Below, in pieces: positions 1 through 6,255 of a stretch of 13,089 nucleotides of DNA. The DNA is from a bacterium (GTDB lineage: Bacteria; UBA9089; UBA9088): contig JBFLYE010000133.1 in assembly GCA_040756715.1 (NCBI GenBank), positions 1 to 13,089 on the forward strand, given 5' to 3'. The number at the start of each line of letters is the position of its first letter. The first letter of the stretch is position 1. The notes below the pieces were generated by a model, which was given only the letters and a program-made list of their open reading frames with translations, was not told the origin of the DNA and did no database searches. The translations under genes and the position numbers were made by a program.

Positions 1-98
1 AATTCAAAATTCAACATTCAAAATTCATAATTTTATAAAGTTTTCCTTAAGATTATCTAAACACATACATTTTGTAAAGCGTTATGGAATTAACTATA
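1..98 (+). mobile_element. MITE-like element, copy A (right part only, cut by window edge)
   Basis: This 98-base stretch is identical to the last 98 bases of the complete copy at 2852-3092. Its left part lies outside the window. It contains four heptamers of the type CAAAATT/CATAATT near position 1-30 and ends in ACTATA, the terminal inverted repeat shared by all copies. It encodes no protein. Its right end faces the DUF2723 gene. Confidence 0.85.
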
Positions 99-100
99 AT
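72..100 (+). promoter_or_regulatory. Predicted promoter formed at the MITE end, upstream of the DUF2723 gene
   Basis: TTGTAA (72-77) is followed after 17 bases by a perfect TATAAT (95-100). The -35 hexamer and the first four bases of the -10 belong to the repeat, and the final AT comes from flanking DNA. Transcription would start near 107, giving a leader of roughly 28 bases. A second TATAAT at 123-128 lies only 6 bases before the GTG start and could give a leaderless message, but it has no good -35. Which one is used cannot be decided from sequence. Confidence 0.5.
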
Positions 101-134
101 GCGTTAACTATAAATATTAGGGTATAATTCTTTT

Positions 135-1931
135 GTGAAGGATAAATTGGGATTTAAAACAAAGGAGGATATATTTGGAAGGCTTGTTTTATTTGCATCT
201 TTTGGATTGTATTTGGTGACATTAAACCCCTCGGTTGGGCTTTATGATGCAGGGGATATGACAACAGCGGCTTGGGTGCTTGGTATTCCCCATCCACCAG
301 GATACCCATTTTATTGCCTCTTTGGCAATCTATGGATGCATCTTATCCCAATAGGAAATATTGCATACAGGCTAAATATGCTCTCTGCCTTTTCCTCATC
401 CATAGCTATAATGCTTATTTATCTCATTAGCCTAAAGATTGTAAAATCACGAATTCCAAGCCTAATTTCCTCTCTTTCTTTAGCCTTCTCAAATACATTT
501 TGGGGCCAGGCAACATTTGCAGGACAATACATCACAAACCTATTCTTTTTTATCCTCCTCCTTTTTCTCCTTTTCAAATACAAGGAGAGGCTTTCTTTAA
601 AAATCCTCTATCTTTTCTTCTTTACCCTTGGTTTATCATTGGCACACCATCGCCAGACATTGTTTATTGTTCCCGCTGCTATACTTTTTATACTAGCCAT
701 TCTATGGAAGAATAGAAAAAAACAATTTAAAATTCAAAATTTAAAATTTAAAATTCCTTTAACGATGGCTTTACTCTTTATCTTGCCCCTTACATTATAC
801 CTATATCTTCCAATAAGGGCATCATCCCATCCTCCTTTAAACTGGAGCGATCCAGAGACACCTAATAGATTTATTTCTCATATAAAGGGAAGTCAATATG
901 ATTTTTTATTCTTAAAGCTTAAGCCAAAAGAATACATTGCTCGGTTTATTAGTCAAATAAGGGGTCTATTCCCTAATGAATTTGGTATTTTATTATTATC
1001 CCTTGGAATTGCTGGTCTTTTTGCTATGGCAATAAAGAGGACATCCATATTCCTCTTTTTGCTTCTTATTTTCTTAACCGATGTCCTTATTTCTGTTACA
1101 TACAACCACCCATCTTTTCAGCTATACTATATGATCCCATTTGCTATATTCTCTTTATGGATAGGCTTTGGAGCATTCTTTATCTTATCATTTTCAAAGA
1201 AAAAGCTTGCCTACATTATTTTTTCGCTTGCTCTCCTTATTATTCCAATTAAGCTCTTTATAAGCAATTATAAAAGAAATGACCATAGCCTTTATTATTC
1301 GCCTTATAACTATTGCCTCAATATATTAAGGCCTATTAAGAAAAATGGGGTTATTATTGCAGAGGATGATACCCATTCATTTTTGCTTGAATATTTTCAT
1401 TATTGTGAATCTGTAAGGAAGGATATAGCCCTCATTGAGCCACACCAGCTTCACTTTGAATGGATGGCAAATCTTTATAGAGAAATGTATCCAGACCTTG
1501 AATTTAAGATGTATCCCGTTAAAAAAGCCATCCTTACATACGATGAGGTAAGGAATCAGAGGATAGAGAGTATGATTGAGATGAATATGGAAAGGAGGCC
1601 GTTCTATATCTTTCCATCCCCAAGCTATCCGTTTATTTCAAGGTATGAATTCCTTCCATGCGGTGTATTCTCAATGGTCATAAAAAATGATATATCTAGC
1701 CAGGAATTGTATAATCTCCTTTTAGAGACAGATTATAAGATGAAATACAGAAAGGATGAGAACGATTCTGTTTATATTATAAACTATGCTACATCTTGCT
1801 TTAACAGAGGCCGTCTTTATTACAATATTAGAAGATATAAAGAGGCAATTCTAATGGCAAAGGAGGCATTGAGGATAAATCCAGGTTATCAATCGGCAGA
1901 AAATTTGCTTAAAATCCTCAAAGAGGAATGA
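135..1931 (+). CDS. DUF2723 (TMEM260-like) multi-pass membrane protein with C-terminal TPR
   Basis: This 598-residue protein has a family-typical N-terminus. A membrane segment (about 16-33) is followed by an acidic motif with D38 and D41 and by HPPGYP (53-58), the pattern of DUF2723 proteins. That family is related to TMEM260 and GT-C glycosyltransferases, so a membrane glycosyltransferase role is plausible but inferred. About ten further hydrophobic segments follow, up to about residue 375. A soluble region comes next and ends in a TPR-like helix pair (about 552-598). The start is GTG with only a weak AGGG upstream, and no good ATG alternative exists before residue 42. Residues 197-208 (rich in K, F, I, Q, N) are encoded by an AT-rich heptamer array like that in the nearby repeats, an unusual insertion at a cytoplasmic-looking loop. 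The acceptor and sugar donor cannot be inferred. Confidence 0.85.
   Translation: MKDKLGFKTKEDIFGRLVLFASFGLYLVTLNPSVGLYDAGDMTTAAWVLGIPHPPGYPFYCLFGNLWMHLIPIGNIAYRLNMLSAFSSSIAIMLIYLISLKIVKSRIPSLISSLSLAFSNTFWGQATFAGQYITNLFFFILLLFLLFKYKERLSLKILYLFFFTLGLSLAHHRQTLFIVPAAILFILAILWKNRKKQFKIQNLKFKIPLTMALLFILPLTLYLYLPIRASSHPPLNWSDPETPNRFISHIKGSQYDFLFLKLKPKEYIARFISQIRGLFPNEFGILLLSLGIAGLFAMAIKRTSIFLFLLLIFLTDVLISVTYNHPSFQLYYMIPFAIFSLWIGFGAFFILSFSKKKLAYIIFSLALLIIPIKLFISNYKRNDHSLYYSPYNYCLNILRPIKKNGVIIAEDDTHSFLLEYFHYCESVRKDIALIEPHQLHFEWMANLYREMYPDLEFKMYPVKKAILTYDEVRNQRIESMIEMNMERRPFYIFPSPSYPFISRYEFLPCGVFSMVIKNDISSQELYNLLLETDYKMKYRKDENDSVYIINYATSCFNRGRLYYNIRRYKEAILMAKEALRINPGYQSAENLLKILKEE
724..757 (+). repeat. 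Heptamer array (C/T)AAAATT x4 inside a coding region
   Basis: Four consecutive heptamers (TAAAATT, CAAAATT, TAAAATT, TAAAATT) lie in frame within the DUF2723 gene. The same heptamer, with variants, makes up the arms of the MITE-like copies (for example 2995-3024). The reading frame is kept and is translated as a short K/F/I/Q/N-rich loop between membrane segments. Confidence 0.75.
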
Positions 1932-1954
1932 AAAATAAAAGGCCAAAAAGGAAT

Positions 1955-1983
1955 TTGCAAAATTTTTAAGAATAGATTATAAT
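1955..1983 (+). promoter_or_regulatory. Predicted promoter placed for leaderless transcription of the DUF5618-like gene
   Basis: TTGCAA (1955-1960), 17 bases, then TATAAT (1978-1983). The ATG at 1991 begins 7 bases after the -10, so the expected transcription start falls on or next to the start codon. No Shine-Dalgarno sequence lies between them. Confidence 0.6.
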
Positions 1984-1990
1984 TCTAAAA

Positions 1991-2404
1991 ATGGCTAAAA
2001 AGATATTTCCCAAAGACCCAAAAGAGGCATTTTCCAAGGCAAAGAGGTATTTTGCCAATGCAAAAGAAAGTTTATCTAAATCAGGTATTGAATATGACCG
2101 CTATAAGGATGAAAAGTATGTAAAAGAGGCCTCAGCAATGGCTTATCTATCCGCCCTTGCTGCAATTGATGGCCATCTCCTATCCTTAGGGGTATCTTCT
2201 GATAAGCTTCCAACCTCCATTGAGGAATACACAAAGGCAATGAGAAAGATTCCGCATAATGGCAAGCTTATGGCTGCCCTGGGAACGGTTTATGAAAACC
2301 TCCATATCTTTGGCTATTACCGGGGAGGGGTGAGTGTAGAAATGATTAAAGATGGTTTCCAAAAGGCAAGGTTTATTATTGATACATTGTCAAAAGGGGT
2401 TTAA
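1991..2404 (+). CDS. DUF5618-like small helical protein
   Basis: This is a 137-residue, highly charged, predicted all-helical protein without signal peptide or membrane segment. The stretch around residues 35-60 (YDRYKDEKYVKEAS followed by A-rich residues and AAID) and the C-terminal pattern YENLHIFGYYRGG...F.KARFIID resemble my recollection of DUF5618, a small family of HEPN-like helical proteins of unknown function. The RxxxxH nuclease motif of catalytic HEPN toxins is not evident, so I do not call it a toxin. It precedes the secreted-protein gene by 2 bases and the two are probably co-transcribed. The ATG start is supported by a promoter placed to give a leaderless message. Confidence 0.65.
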   Translation: MAKKIFPKDPKEAFSKAKRYFANAKESLSKSGIEYDRYKDEKYVKEASAMAYLSALAAIDGHLLSLGVSSDKLPTSIEEYTKAMRKIPHNGKLMAALGTVYENLHIFGYYRGGVSVEMIKDGFQKARFIIDTLSKGV

Positions 2405-2406
2405 AG

Positions 2407-2856
2407 ATGCAAAGGTCTATTTTTTCTGGTTTGGTGGGAATATCCTTATTTTTCTTGCAAAGCCTTTATGCTGATACAATCTATCTTCATGACGGCTCCT
2501 CTATATTGGGTGAGATTATTGAAAGCATCCCAGGTGTCTCTTACACCCTAAAGAGGAAGGATGAGACAATCCAGGTCTTTAAAATGGAGGATGTTTGGAA
2601 GACAAGCTTTGAAGAAAAAGAAGCCTATGAGGATAGCCTTTATCTTAAGGATGGAGGGATATATTTTAATCTCGGGCTTGCCTTCTTTATCAAGCAAAAT
2701 ATGAAATCTTCCTTAGAGATACTAGGGGAGTGCATTAAGAAATTTGAAAGCCTTTCAAAGGCAGCCTCTGTTTTGGGATTCCCAGCCGATGAGGTTTCTC
2801 TCTCCCTTACTGGCAAGCCAAAGGTGTCCAAGGAAGAGATAAAGAAGCTATTATAG
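2407..2856 (+). CDS. Small secreted protein of unknown function, C-terminus ending inside a MITE
   Basis: This 149-residue protein has a clear Sec signal peptide: residues 1-22 with a hydrophobic core and cleavage likely after A22, before DTIYLHDG. Residues 23-65 form a short beta-rich unit beginning D-x-I-x-L-x-D-G, a pattern seen at the N-terminus of several periplasmic proteins. Residues 84-115 look like one TPR-type helix pair (YFNLGLAFF...SSLEILGECIKKF). An AAGGGG Shine-Dalgarno (about 2394-2399) lies 7 bases before the ATG, within the previous gene. The stop codon TAG (2854-2856) lies inside the terminal inverted repeat of the MITE starting at 2852. The protein may therefore once have been longer. 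I cannot assign a function. Confidence 0.7.
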   Translation: MQRSIFSGLVGISLFFLQSLYADTIYLHDGSSILGEIIESIPGVSYTLKRKDETIQVFKMEDVWKTSFEEKEAYEDSLYLKDGGIYFNLGLAFFIKQNMKSSLEILGECIKKFESLSKAASVLGFPADEVSLSLTGKPKVSKEEIKKLL

Positions 2857-3092
2857 TATCTTCCATTACTTAGTGCAAAAATAGATAGGGTTGTGTTTAT
2901 CTGTTAAAAATTCATCCACCTTTTAAGAAATTTTGAATTCTAAATTTTGAATTTTGAATTGAAGGTTTAAGTTTTATAAAATTTTTTCCCTTTTAATTCA
3001 AAATTCAACATTCAAAATTCATAATTTTATAAAGTTTTCCTTAAGATTATCTAAACACATACATTTTGTAAAGCGTTATGGAATTAACTATA
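2852..3092 (+). mobile_element. MITE-like element, copy B (complete, about 241 bp with TA ends)
   Basis: It begins TATAGTATCTTCCAT and ends ATGGAATTAACTATA. The reverse complement of the end (TATAGTTAATTCCAT) aligns with the start, and the similarity continues inward for 35 or more bases with mismatches. The arms contain AATTTTG heptamers on the left and CAAAATT heptamers on the right, so the whole unit can fold into one long imperfect hairpin around an AT-rich centre near 2960-2990. There is no internal gene. The ends fit TA-target insertion (Tc1/mariner-IS630 style), but because the element termini are themselves TATA the duplication cannot be proven. It differs from copy C by one indel and one substitution. 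Confidence 0.85.
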
Positions 3093-3094
3093 GA
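3066..3094 (+). promoter_or_regulatory. Possible outward promoter at the right end of MITE copy B
   Basis: TTGTAA (3066-3071), 17 bases, then TATAGA (3089-3094), pointing into the truncated cyclase. The -10 is weaker than in copy A because the flanking bases differ. Confidence 0.35.
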
Positions 3095-4156
3095 TATGGA
3101 GAGATAGGCTTTTCAGATTTCAAACAAAAGGCAGTGCTGATTGGTCAAACTGGCCCAAGCATTGGCGATTATAGCCCAACCCCTATCTCTTCCTTCTCTC
3201 CCAATCTCTTTATCCACAGAGAGGTAGTCGCCAATCTCCTTGAGGATGATACCCTCTATTCCCCTCCCCTTTGGCTTACTCCCACAATCATTATTCTCTT
3301 TTCTCTCTTGGCCGGGCTTACTACTTTGTTTCCGGTAAGGATAAATGCCCTTCTTTTCCCTGCTTCTCTTTTTATGTATCTTTTCCTTTCCTTTTTTCTC
3401 TTTCTAAAGGGAATTCTTTTAAATGTCTTCTCTCCTATCTTGGCAGGCTTTCTTTCCTATAGCGCATCCACCGGATATGCTTTATTTTTTGAGGAGAAAG
3501 AGAAAAGGAGGATAAGGTTTTTCTTTAAGAGGTATGTATCCGAAGGTGTGGTGGATAAGATATTGAATAGGCAATTTGAGGCATTAAGGAGAAAGGAGCT
3601 TACCATTTTATTTTCTGATATAAAGGGATTTGGTGAGTTTTCCGAAAGGGCACAACCTGAGGAGATAACTGAGATGCTGAGAAGATACTTTGATGAGATG
3701 ACTGAGATTGTCTTTAAATATGGGGGGACATTAGATAAATTTATCGGTGATGGAATGCTTGCCTTCTTTGGTGATCCCGATGAACTCCCTAATCATGCAT
3801 TATCTGCGGTTAACTCTGCGCTTGAAATGCAAAAAAAGGGTTCTCTGCTAAACAAGGAATGGGAAAGGGAGGGAAGAGAGACAATTGAAATAAAGATTGG
3901 GATAAATACAGGGTTTGTCACTGTGGGTGCGATTGGTTCAAAGCGAAGGTCTGAATATACGGTTCTGGGAAGGGAGGTAAACCTTGCCCAAAGGCTTGAG
4001 GCAAAGGCAACCCCGGGAAAGATTCTTATCTCCCACCGAACATTCTCTTTGGTTAAAGATAGGATAAAGGCAAAAGAATTGGGAGAAATAGAGGTTAAGG
4101 GAGAAAGAGAGCCGGTTATGGTCTATGAGGTTGATCCTTCTTTAATCGACCTATGA
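3093..4156 (+). pseudogene. 5'-truncated CHASE2-class III adenylate cyclase
   Basis: Coding similarity begins immediately after the MITE. The frame reads YGEIGFSDFKQKAVLIGQTG, the C-terminal part of a CHASE2 sensor domain (K-x-VLIG, then GD-x-x-PTP and H-x-x-VVANLL). Most of CHASE2 and the N-terminal membrane anchor, expected to be several hundred residues, are missing. Counting from the only plausible in-frame start, GTG at 3134 (340 residues), there are three membrane segments (about 48-118) and then a complete cyclase domain. It has metal-binding D162 (FSDIKGF) and D206 (GDG), K202, T276, N283 and R287. The catalytic set is thus intact and fits an adenylate cyclase of the class IIIb type (Thr at the usual Asp position). 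No good Shine-Dalgarno precedes the GTG. I favour a remnant. A short, still catalytic, sensor-less membrane cyclase is the alternative. Confidence 0.75.
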
Positions 4157-4184
4157 TACCCTGTGATTGACAAGCATCATCACT

Positions 4185-4424
4185 TATAGTATCTTCCATT
4201 ACTTAGTGCAAAAATAGATAGGGTGTGTTTATCTGTTAAAAATTCATCCACCTTTTAAGAAATTTTGAATTCTAAATTTTGAATTTTGAATTGAAGGTTT
4301 AAGTTTTATAAAATTTTTTCCCTTTTAATTCAAAATTCAACATTCAAAATTCATAATTTTATAAAGTTTTCCTTAAGATTATCTAAACACATACATTTTG
4401 TAAAGCGTTATGGAATCAACTATA
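4185..4424 (+). mobile_element. MITE-like element, copy C (complete, about 240 bp with TA ends)
   Basis: This is a direct repeat of copy B. It lacks one T in the GGGTTGTG stretch and has C for T in GGAATCAAC near the right end, and is otherwise the same by eye. It lies between the cyclase remnant (stop at 4154-4156) and dapA. Flanking bases differ from those of copy B on both sides, apart from the TATA at the termini. In this copy the outermost inverted repeat extends to ACTTATAGT/ACTATAAGT. Confidence 0.85.
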
Positions 4425-4426
4425 AG
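4398..4426 (+). promoter_or_regulatory. Possible outward promoter at the right end of MITE copy C
   Basis: TTGTAA (4398-4403), 17 bases, then TATAAG (4421-4426), pointing toward dapA about 190 bases downstream. dapA also has its own closer promoter, so this one would be an extra input at most. Confidence 0.35.
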
Positions 4427-4554
4427 TTATAAAAATGCAATTTTATTTTGAATTTTTTGTTTTACGCTTTGCGTTTTAAGTTTTGAATTTGTTTAAGATT
4501 TATTTACTTTGTGCCTAAATATAGGACAACTAAACACATTCCCATAAATTTATA
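4425..4554 (+). other. AT-rich intergenic DNA between MITE C and the dapA promoter
   Basis: There is no gene here. The stretch 4441-4492 holds AATTTTG-like tracts and a small inverted repeat ACGC-TTT-GCGT (4464-4474), too short for a convincing terminator. Together with copy C it makes the 459-base gap between the cyclase remnant and dapA. I see no lysine-riboswitch-like structure: the predicted dapA transcript starts too close to the gene to contain one. Confidence 0.5.
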
Positions 4555-4583
4555 TAGACAAAGATACATTTTTTTATTATACT
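4555..4583 (+). promoter_or_regulatory. Predicted dapA operon promoter
   Basis: TAGACA (4555-4560), 17 bases, then TATACT (4578-4583). Transcription would start near 4590, giving a leader of about 26 bases that holds a strong Shine-Dalgarno, GGGGAGG (4601-4607), 8 bases before the ATG. The same TAGACA/TATACT pair occurs before fusA. Confidence 0.65.
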
Positions 4584-4615
4584 AGATTTAATTTAAATAA
4601 GGGGAGGAAAAGATT

Positions 4616-5494
4616 ATGTTTAAAGGGTCTATAGTTCCTATCATAACGCCATTTAGGGATGATTGCTCAATTGATTATGAAACATTAGAGAAGCTTATTG
4701 AGTTCCATATTGAGAAGGGGACAAATGGGTTTGTTCCTGTAGGGACAACCGGAGAATCTGCAACCCTATCACATAAAGAGCATCGGGATGTTGTAAAATT
4801 TACCATTGATATTGTAAAAAAAAGAATACCTGTAATTGCAGGTTGTGGTTCAAATTCAACATATGAGGCAATTGAGCTTGCAAAACAAGCAGAAGATGAT
4901 GGTGCAGATGGAATATTAAGCATTACACCATATTACAACAAGCCAACCCAGGATGGCTTAATTGCCCATTTTGAAGAGCTAGCAAAGAATATAAGGCTTC
5001 CTATTATTCTTTATAATGTCCCGGGAAGAACCGGTGTAAATATGATGCCTGAGACGGTTTTTAAATTATCATCTATTGAAAACATTGTTGGAATAAAGGA
5101 GGCATCGGGAAACCTTATTCAGGCAGCAGAGATAATCAAGCTCTGTAATGGAAAAATGGCTGTATTTTGTGGAGAGGATGCCCTAGCGTTTCCAATGATG
5201 ACAATTGGTGCAAAAGGCTCTATTGCCGCAAGTGCGAATGTATGTCCACTTGATTTTGCCTCAATGATAGAGGAGGTAGAGGAAGATATACAAAGGGCAA
5301 GGTCTCTCTATTATAAATTGCTTCCTTTATGCAAGGCGATGTTTTTAGAGACAAATCCAGCACCGGTTAAGGAGGCATTGTTCATAATGGGGCTTATTCC
5401 AAATCCTAAGGTTAGGCTTCCCCTTGTTAGGGTAAAGGAGGAGACAGCCAAAAAGATAAGGGATGTCCTTTTATCGCTTGGGGTTATAAAATGA
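4616..5494 (+). CDS. dapA: 4-hydroxy-tetrahydrodipicolinate synthase
   Basis: This 292-residue cytoplasmic TIM-barrel enzyme condenses pyruvate with aspartate semialdehyde, the first committed step of diaminopimelate/lysine synthesis. The active site is complete at the numbering usual for the family: T44 and T45 (GTTGES), Y106 and Y107, Y133, R138 (NVPGRTG) and the Schiff-base lysine K161 (GIKEASGN). The length is standard. The ATG start has a strong Shine-Dalgarno and its own promoter. The stop overlaps the dapB start by 4 bases (ATGA), so dapA and dapB are translationally coupled and make consecutive steps. Nothing suggests a related aldolase (NanA or KDG type), and the adjacent dapB supports the assignment. 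Confidence 0.97.
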   Translation: MFKGSIVPIITPFRDDCSIDYETLEKLIEFHIEKGTNGFVPVGTTGESATLSHKEHRDVVKFTIDIVKKRIPVIAGCGSNSTYEAIELAKQAEDDGADGILSITPYYNKPTQDGLIAHFEELAKNIRLPIILYNVPGRTGVNMMPETVFKLSSIENIVGIKEASGNLIQAAEIIKLCNGKMAVFCGEDALAFPMMTIGAKGSIAASANVCPLDFASMIEEVEEDIQRARSLYYKLLPLCKAMFLETNPAPVKEALFIMGLIPNPKVRLPLVRVKEETAKKIRDVLLSLGVIK

Positions 5495-6255
5495 TAAAAG
5501 TAATTATTCTTGGGGCAGCAGGAAGGATGGGTTCTTCTATTGCAAGGATAGCAAGCGAGGATTCTCAAATAAGGATCACTGGTTTGGTTGAGAAAAAGGG
5601 TCATCCAATGATTGGAGCAAACCTTTATGGATGCGAGATTTCTAATGAGCTGTTAGATGTTATAAATAAAGGTGATTGTTTAATTGATTTTACAAGCCCT
5701 GATTCCCTGAGAGAACATATTGATATTGCAAAAGAGAATGAAAGGGCGATGGTTATTGGAACAACGGGTCTTTCAAAGGATCAAATGGCACATATGAAAA
5801 GGGCATCAAAGCACATCCCTATTCTCTATTCCTCAAATATGTCCTTTGGGATGAATGTGATATTTAAAATATTGCCCCAAATTTCAAAGCTTCTTTCCTC
5901 CTTTGACCTTGAGATAATTGAGGCACACCATAAGCATAAGCTTGACTCTCCCTCGGGAACCGCAAAGAGGCTCTATGAGATATTAGCAGAATCTCGTGGA
6001 TATGATATTGAAAGAGCAGCCGTGCATGGAAGAAATGGCAAAAAGAAGAAAGAGGACAATGAGATAGGTGTGATGAGTTTAAGGGTAGGTGATGTTGTTG
6101 GAGACCACACAATTATATTTGGTGGTAGTGGCGAGAGAATTGAGCTTACCCATCGGGCAACCTCAAGGGATGTTTTTGCCTATGGTGCGATTAGGGCAGC
6201 TAAATTTATTGTCCATAAAGAGCCAAAATTATATTCTATCCTTGATCTTCTTTAG
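5491..6255 (+). CDS. dapB: 4-hydroxy-tetrahydrodipicolinate reductase
   Basis: This 254-residue enzyme reduces the DapA product with NAD(P)H to tetrahydrodipicolinate. The N-terminal Rossmann motif GAAGRMG (residues 8-14) binds the cofactor. The substrate/catalytic motif EAHHKHKLDSPSGTA (about 145-159) contains the conserved His-His and Lys. A late GDHTIIFGG...IELTHRATSRDVFA stretch is also family-typical. It is the second gene of the operon and starts in the ATGA overlap with dapA. Its stop codon TAG shares its final G with the GTG start of the downstream protease gene, so the three genes are probably one transcript. Acyl-donor genes for later lysine steps are not in the window. Confidence 0.97.
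   Translation: MIKVIILGAAGRMGSSIARIASEDSQIRITGLVEKKGHPMIGANLYGCEISNELLDVINKGDCLIDFTSPDSLREHIDIAKENERAMVIGTTGLSKDQMAHMKRASKHIPILYSSNMSFGMNVIFKILPQISKLLSSFDLEIIEAHHKHKLDSPSGTAKRLYEILAESRGYDIERAAVHGRNGKKKKEDNEIGVMSLRVGDVVGDHTIIFGGSGERIELTHRATSRDVFAYGAIRAAKFIVHKEPKLYSILDLL

Noticed and set aside
1991-2856. Toxin-antitoxin pair (HEPN-like protein plus small neighbour)
   Set aside because: The first protein lacks an evident RxxxxH motif, and the second has a clear signal peptide and so is not a cytoplasmic antitoxin.
2852-4424. Direct repeats about 1.1 kb apart considered as CRISPR-like or as integration attachment sites
   Set aside because: The units are 240 bp, with inverted ends and a gene fragment between them. 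There is no array of short spacers, and no integrase or cas gene.
4464-4480. Intrinsic terminator (ACGC-TTT-GCGT plus Ts)
   Set aside because: The stem is only 4 bp and the following T tract is interrupted. It lies upstream of the dapA promoter with no clear transcript to end except from the MITE.
4425-4615. Lysine riboswitch or leader attenuator upstream of dapA
   Set aside because: The predicted start site near 4590 leaves about 26 bases of leader, and the AT-rich upstream DNA shows no conserved paired elements.
5311-5604. 97-codon - strand frame across the dapA/dapB junction
   Set aside because: It is antisense to two strongly conserved genes and its translation is rich in Ser, Pro, Cys and His with no recognisable family, typical of a shadow frame.
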